A stretch of DNA of 20,014 bases, from positions 28,237-48,250 of the forward strand of contig DDPM01000052.1 in the NCBI GenBank assembly GCA_002342165.1. The letters are read 5' to 3'. Shown here piece by piece: positions 17,552-20,014 of this stretch (the first letter of the stretch is position 1; each line of letters opens with the position of its first letter). The translations under genes were made by a program, and so were the position numbers. The stretch comes from Hylemonella sp. UBA2468. GTDB taxonomy: Bacteria; Pseudomonadota; Gammaproteobacteria; Burkholderiales; Burkholderiaceae_C. Below the pieces are notes generated by a model. That model did no database searches. It was not told the origin of the DNA and was given only the letters and a program-made list of their open reading frames with translations.

Positions 17552-19015
17552 GTGCTGTTGACTCTGGTGTTTTTGTATTTGCTGGTCACGATTGCCATAG
17601 GTCTAGTGGCTGCAAGGCGCGTCAAAAATTCATCTGACTTTGCGGTGGCGGGGCGGCAACTGCCTCTCATCATGATTGTCACCACCACTTTTGCCACGTG
17701 GTTTGGCTCTGAAACCGTGCTGGGCATTCCCGCCAAATTTGTCAACGGCGGTTTGGGTCATGTGGTGGAAGATCCGTTTGGTTCGGCCAGTTGCCTCATC
17801 TTGGTGGGTGTGTTTTTTGCGGCGCGTTTGTACCGCATGAACCTGCTCACCATCAGCGACTTCTTTCGCGAGCGTTTTGGTCGGAGCGTTGAAGCCGTGT
17901 GCTCCATCATCATCATGCTGAGCTACCTGGGGTGGGTGTCGGCCCAAGCCACCGCTTTAGGGCTGGTGTTCAACCTCTTGTCTGGGGACGTGATTTCGGT
18001 GCCTGTGGGTATGGTGATTGGCGTGGTCTCTATCTTGGCTTACACGCTGTTTGGCGGTATGTGGTCAGTGGCCATTACCGATTTCATGCAAATGATCATT
18101 TTGGTGGTGGGCTTGAGCATCCTGGCAGTGTTTGCCAGCGACATGGCTGGTGGTGCCGGTAAGGTTTTGGAGCTGGCCTCGAGCCGAGATTTATTCAACT
18201 TTTGGCCTGAGCCCAGTTTGAAGGATGTGCTGTTTTTTGTGGCCGCAGCCATCACCATAATGTTGGGCTCCATTCCTCAGCAAGATGTGTTCCAGCGTGT
18301 TATGTCGGCCGACAGTGAGCGCTCCGCCACCCGAGGTCCCATCATAGGGGGCCTATGCTACGGCCTGTTTGCTTTTGTACCCATGTTTTTAGTGACCAGT
18401 GCGCTCATCATCATGCCTGAGCGTGCTCAAGATTTGCTGGCGGACGACCCGCAAAAAGTATTGCCCACTCTGGTCATGGAAAAAATGCCCTTTGTGATGC
18501 AGGTGCTGTTTTTTGGGGCCTTGTTGTCAGCCATCAAATCCTGCGCTTCGGCCACTTTGCTGGCACCCAGCGTCACGTTTGTGGAAAACATCTGGCGTCC
18601 TTGGCGGCCGCACATGAGCGACCGCCAAGAGCTCTTCACCATGCGCATCACTTTGGTTGTGTTCAGCGCCTTGGTATTGGCCTACGCCATTCAAATGCAG
18701 GGCACCTCGATTTACGAAATGGTGTCGAGCGCTTATCAGGTCACCTTGGTGGGCGCGTTTGTGCCTTTGGTTTGCGGCTTGTATTGGCATCGCGCCACCA
18801 CCCAAGGTGCAGTGTTTTCCATTACGTTGGGTGTTTTGACTTGGGGGGTGCTTTTGCTTACCCCTGCCGGTGAAGAGTTTCCCGCGCAACTGGCTGGTCT
18901 ATTGGCTGCATTCTTGGGCATGGTGACGGGCTCCATGGCGCCTCAGGTCATTGCAAATGCGCATGGCAGCCACCACCGTTTGGCCGGTGAGGAGCCCTTG
19001 AAGCCCTTGAAATAG
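17552..19015 (+). CDS. Sodium:solute symporter (SSS family)
   Basis: A 487-residue integral membrane protein of the SSS/SLC5 family, which couples Na+ entry to uptake of a sugar, amino acid, organic acid or similar solute. About 12-13 hydrophobic helices are visible from LTLVFLYLLVTIAIGLVAAR onward. Family features include the SSDFAVAGRQLP segment after helix 1, the unwound-helix-like TFATWFGSETVLGIPAKF, and GGMWSVAITDFMQMIILVVG. The substrate cannot be read from the sequence. The start is GTG at 17552 behind a strong GGAGGA (17542-17547). It follows ubiB by 36 bases and may share its transcript, though a separate promoter is possible. The C-terminus is short and hydrophilic (GEEPLKPLK). Confidence 0.92.
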   Translation: MLLTLVFLYLLVTIAIGLVAARRVKNSSDFAVAGRQLPLIMIVTTTFATWFGSETVLGIPAKFVNGGLGHVVEDPFGSASCLILVGVFFAARLYRMNLLTISDFFRERFGRSVEAVCSIIIMLSYLGWVSAQATALGLVFNLLSGDVISVPVGMVIGVVSILAYTLFGGMWSVAITDFMQMIILVVGLSILAVFASDMAGGAGKVLELASSRDLFNFWPEPSLKDVLFFVAAAITIMLGSIPQQDVFQRVMSADSERSATRGPIIGGLCYGLFAFVPMFLVTSALIIMPERAQDLLADDPQKVLPTLVMEKMPFVMQVLFFGALLSAIKSCASATLLAPSVTFVENIWRPWRPHMSDRQELFTMRITLVVFSALVLAYAIQMQGTSIYEMVSSAYQVTLVGAFVPLVCGLYWHRATTQGAVFSITLGVLTWGVLLLTPAGEEFPAQLAGLLAAFLGMVTGSMAPQVIANAHGSHHRLAGEEPLKPLK

Positions 19016-19029
19016 GCTCTGAAGCCTAT
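19012..19029 (+). terminator. Hairpin over the symporter stop codon, weak terminator candidate
   Basis: ATAGGCT (19012-19018) and AGCCTAT (19023-19029) form a perfect 7-bp stem with a CTGA loop. The symporter TAG stop (19013-19015) is within the left arm. Only AATTT follows, so the U-tract is poor. The right arm overlaps a TATAAT hexamer at 19027-19032, so the symmetry could also serve as an operator for the downstream gene. Confidence 0.35.
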
Positions 19030-19032
19030 AAT
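19027..19032 (+). promoter_or_regulatory. Candidate -10 box for fmdB-DUF502
   Basis: TATAAT, a perfect sigma-70 -10 hexamer, lies 33 bases before the fmdB ATG, which would give a leader of about 27 bases. The -35 is unclear: TTGAAA at 19007-19012 is 14 bases away, shorter than ideal, and CCCTTG sits at 17. It is consistent with a new transcription unit starting after the symporter. Confidence 0.45.
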
Positions 19033-19065
19033 TTACGGTTTTGCCTCATCAACGTAAGCTCTGTT

Positions 19066-19467
19066 ATGCCCATTTATGCCTACAAGTGTGAATCCTGTGG
19101 ATTCACCAAAGATGTTTTGCAAAAAATCTCTGACCCCTTGCTGACCCAGTGCCCTGCCTGTCACCAAGAATCATTCCAAAAGCAACTCACAGCAGCGGGT
19201 TTTCAGCTCAAAGGTTCTGGTTGGTATGTGACCGATTTTCGAGACGGTAACAAGGCAACAGTCTCTGAAGCTGGGGGAGCCGATTCGGGCAAACCTGCTG
19301 GTTCTGATGGAGCCGCTGACGGTGCCAAATCGGAGACCAAATCTGAAACCAAGAGTGAAGTCAAGACAGATTCCAAGACGACTTCAAGTACCGAGTCCAA
19401 AGCCTCAACCCCTGCGCCCAAGTCAGATTCGGGTTCTAGTTCTGGCACGGCCAGCACCACAAGCTGA
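19066..19467 (+). CDS. FmdB-family zinc-ribbon protein with low-complexity tail
   Basis: A 133-residue protein. The first 40 residues are the FmdB/CxxC zinc ribbon: MPIYAYKCESCG with C8 and C11, then C29 and C32 (CPAC), which should bind one zinc ion. A short conserved stretch follows (QLTAAGFQLKGSGWYVTDF). From about residue 65 to the end the protein is a disordered Ser/Thr/Lys/Glu/Asp-rich tail with repeated KSET-like units. The name comes from a suggested regulator of formamidase genes, but most members have no known role. It is followed after 32 bases by the DUF502 gene, an arrangement I recall as typical in Burkholderiales, often with aspS next. Candidate promoter at 19027-19032. Confidence 0.93.
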   Translation: MPIYAYKCESCGFTKDVLQKISDPLLTQCPACHQESFQKQLTAAGFQLKGSGWYVTDFRDGNKATVSEAGGADSGKPAGSDGAADGAKSETKSETKSEVKTDSKTTSSTESKASTPAPKSDSGSSSGTASTTS

Positions 19468-19499
19468 TTCTTGCCTTCACCTATTTAAGGACTTTTTTT

Positions 19500-20014
19500 A
19501 TGAGCAAGCTTCGTAAATGGTTGTTTTCCGGCTTGCTGGTGCTGGTGCCCCTGATCATCACCTTGTGGGTGATTGAATGGGTGGTGTCCACCTTAGATAA
19601 ATCTCTAGCCATATTGCCCAAAGCATGGCAGCCCGATCAGTACCTAGGCTTGCATATTCCGGGCCTTGGGGTGGTGTTCGCCTTGGTGGTGGTTTTGACC
19701 ATTGGGGCTTTGGCGTCCAACTTTATTGGCCGGCAGTTGGTCACATGGTGGCATGCTCTATTGCACCGTATCCCGGTGGTGCGCTCCATTTATTCTGGGG
19801 TGAAACAGGTTTCAGACACCTTGTTTTCTGAAAAAGGCAATGCCTTTCGCAAAGCCGTGTTGGTGCAATTTCCACGCGAGGGCATGTGGACCATTGGTTT
19901 TTTAACGGGTAAGCCCGGTGGCGAACTGCTACAACACCTTGGAAGCGAGCACATCAGCCTTTACGTACCCACCACGCCCAATCCCACAGGGGGTTATTTT
20001 GTGATGGTCAAGGC
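19500..20014 (+). CDS. DUF502 family membrane protein (3' end missing)
   Basis: The first 171 codons of a gene that runs out of the window. Two membrane segments are seen: LFSGLLVLVPLIITLWVIEW (residues about 8-27) and PGLGVVFALVVVLTIGALAS (about 54-73). A soluble region then holds RIPVVRSIYSGVKQVSDTLF and KAVLVQFPREGMWTIGFLTG, the classic DUF502 pattern. Bacterial DUF502 proteins are about 200-220 residues, so most of it is present. The function is unknown; plant relatives (LIKE COV) are linked to vascular patterning and Golgi morphology. The ATG at 19500 has AAGGA at 19487-19491. It is probably co-transcribed with fmdB. Confidence 0.93.
   Translation, partial: MSKLRKWLFSGLLVLVPLIITLWVIEWVVSTLDKSLAILPKAWQPDQYLGLHIPGLGVVFALVVVLTIGALASNFIGRQLVTWWHALLHRIPVVRSIYSGVKQVSDTLFSEKGNAFRKAVLVQFPREGMWTIGFLTGKPGGELLQHLGSEHISLYVPTTPNPTGGYFVMVK

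Noticed and set aside
1..20014. Search by eye for tRNA genes, CRISPR arrays, insertion sequences, phage or toxin-antitoxin genes
   Set aside because: No cloverleaf, regularly spaced repeat, transposase, integrase or toxin-antitoxin-like pair was seen. The window is almost entirely occupied by recognisable metabolic genes.

Overview
The window looks like chromosome from a betaproteobacterium of the order Burkholderiales, most likely a Comamonadaceae-type freshwater organism (Limnohabitans, Polaromonas or Rhodoferax relatives). This rests on the gene blocks hemA-prfA-prmC, DUF3683-HIT-DUF971-ubiE-Tim44-ubiJ-ubiB and fmdB-DUF502, and on the style of the proteins. The genus is inference from remembered synteny, not a search. 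Coding density is very high: no stretch over 300 bases lacks a gene, and the longest gaps are under 90 bases. I see no tRNA, rRNA, CRISPR array, insertion sequence or prophage gene.

Region 1 (1-4260) is a catabolic island that reads as a phthalate 4,5-dioxygenase pathway. Plus strand: the 3' end of a phthalate-dioxygenase-reductase-type ferredoxin reductase, a Gfo/Idh/MocA dihydrodiol dehydrogenase, and a MarR-type regulator. Facing it on the minus strand are the Rieske oxygenase and 4,5-dihydroxyphthalate decarboxylase genes, overlapping by 4 bases. Together they would turn phthalate into protocatechuate. A palindrome-rich 58-base gap upstream of the oxygenase is a good candidate operator.

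Region 2 (4262-7506, minus strand) is the housekeeping operon hemA-prfA-prmC: tetrapyrrole synthesis, release factor 1, and the methyltransferase that modifies release factors. The genes are tightly packed and probably translationally coupled. A consensus -10 box lies very close to the hemA start.

Region 3 (7581-8636) has a small unknown membrane protein that overlaps tail-to-tail with a glycerophosphodiester phosphodiesterase.

Region 4 (8689-17515, plus strand) starts with a 1324-residue FAD/iron-sulfur oxidoreductase. A HIT protein, a DUF971 protein, UbiE, a secreted or anchored Tim44-like protein, UbiJ and UbiB follow. This is a ubiquinone-biosynthesis cluster beside a probable quinone-linked dehydrogenase. 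The Tim44/ubiJ junction carries a perfect 10-bp hairpin with the ubiJ start codon in its loop, then a second terminator-like hairpin inside the first ubiJ codons. This is the most unusual non-coding structure in the window.

Region 5 (17552-20014, plus strand) holds a sodium:solute symporter, an FmdB-type zinc-ribbon protein with a low-complexity tail, and the start of a DUF502 membrane protein that runs off the end.

No wholly new system stands out. The best leads are the ubiJ leader structures, the phthalate operator, the poorly characterised large oxidoreductase, and the unknown partners embedded in the ubiquinone genes.
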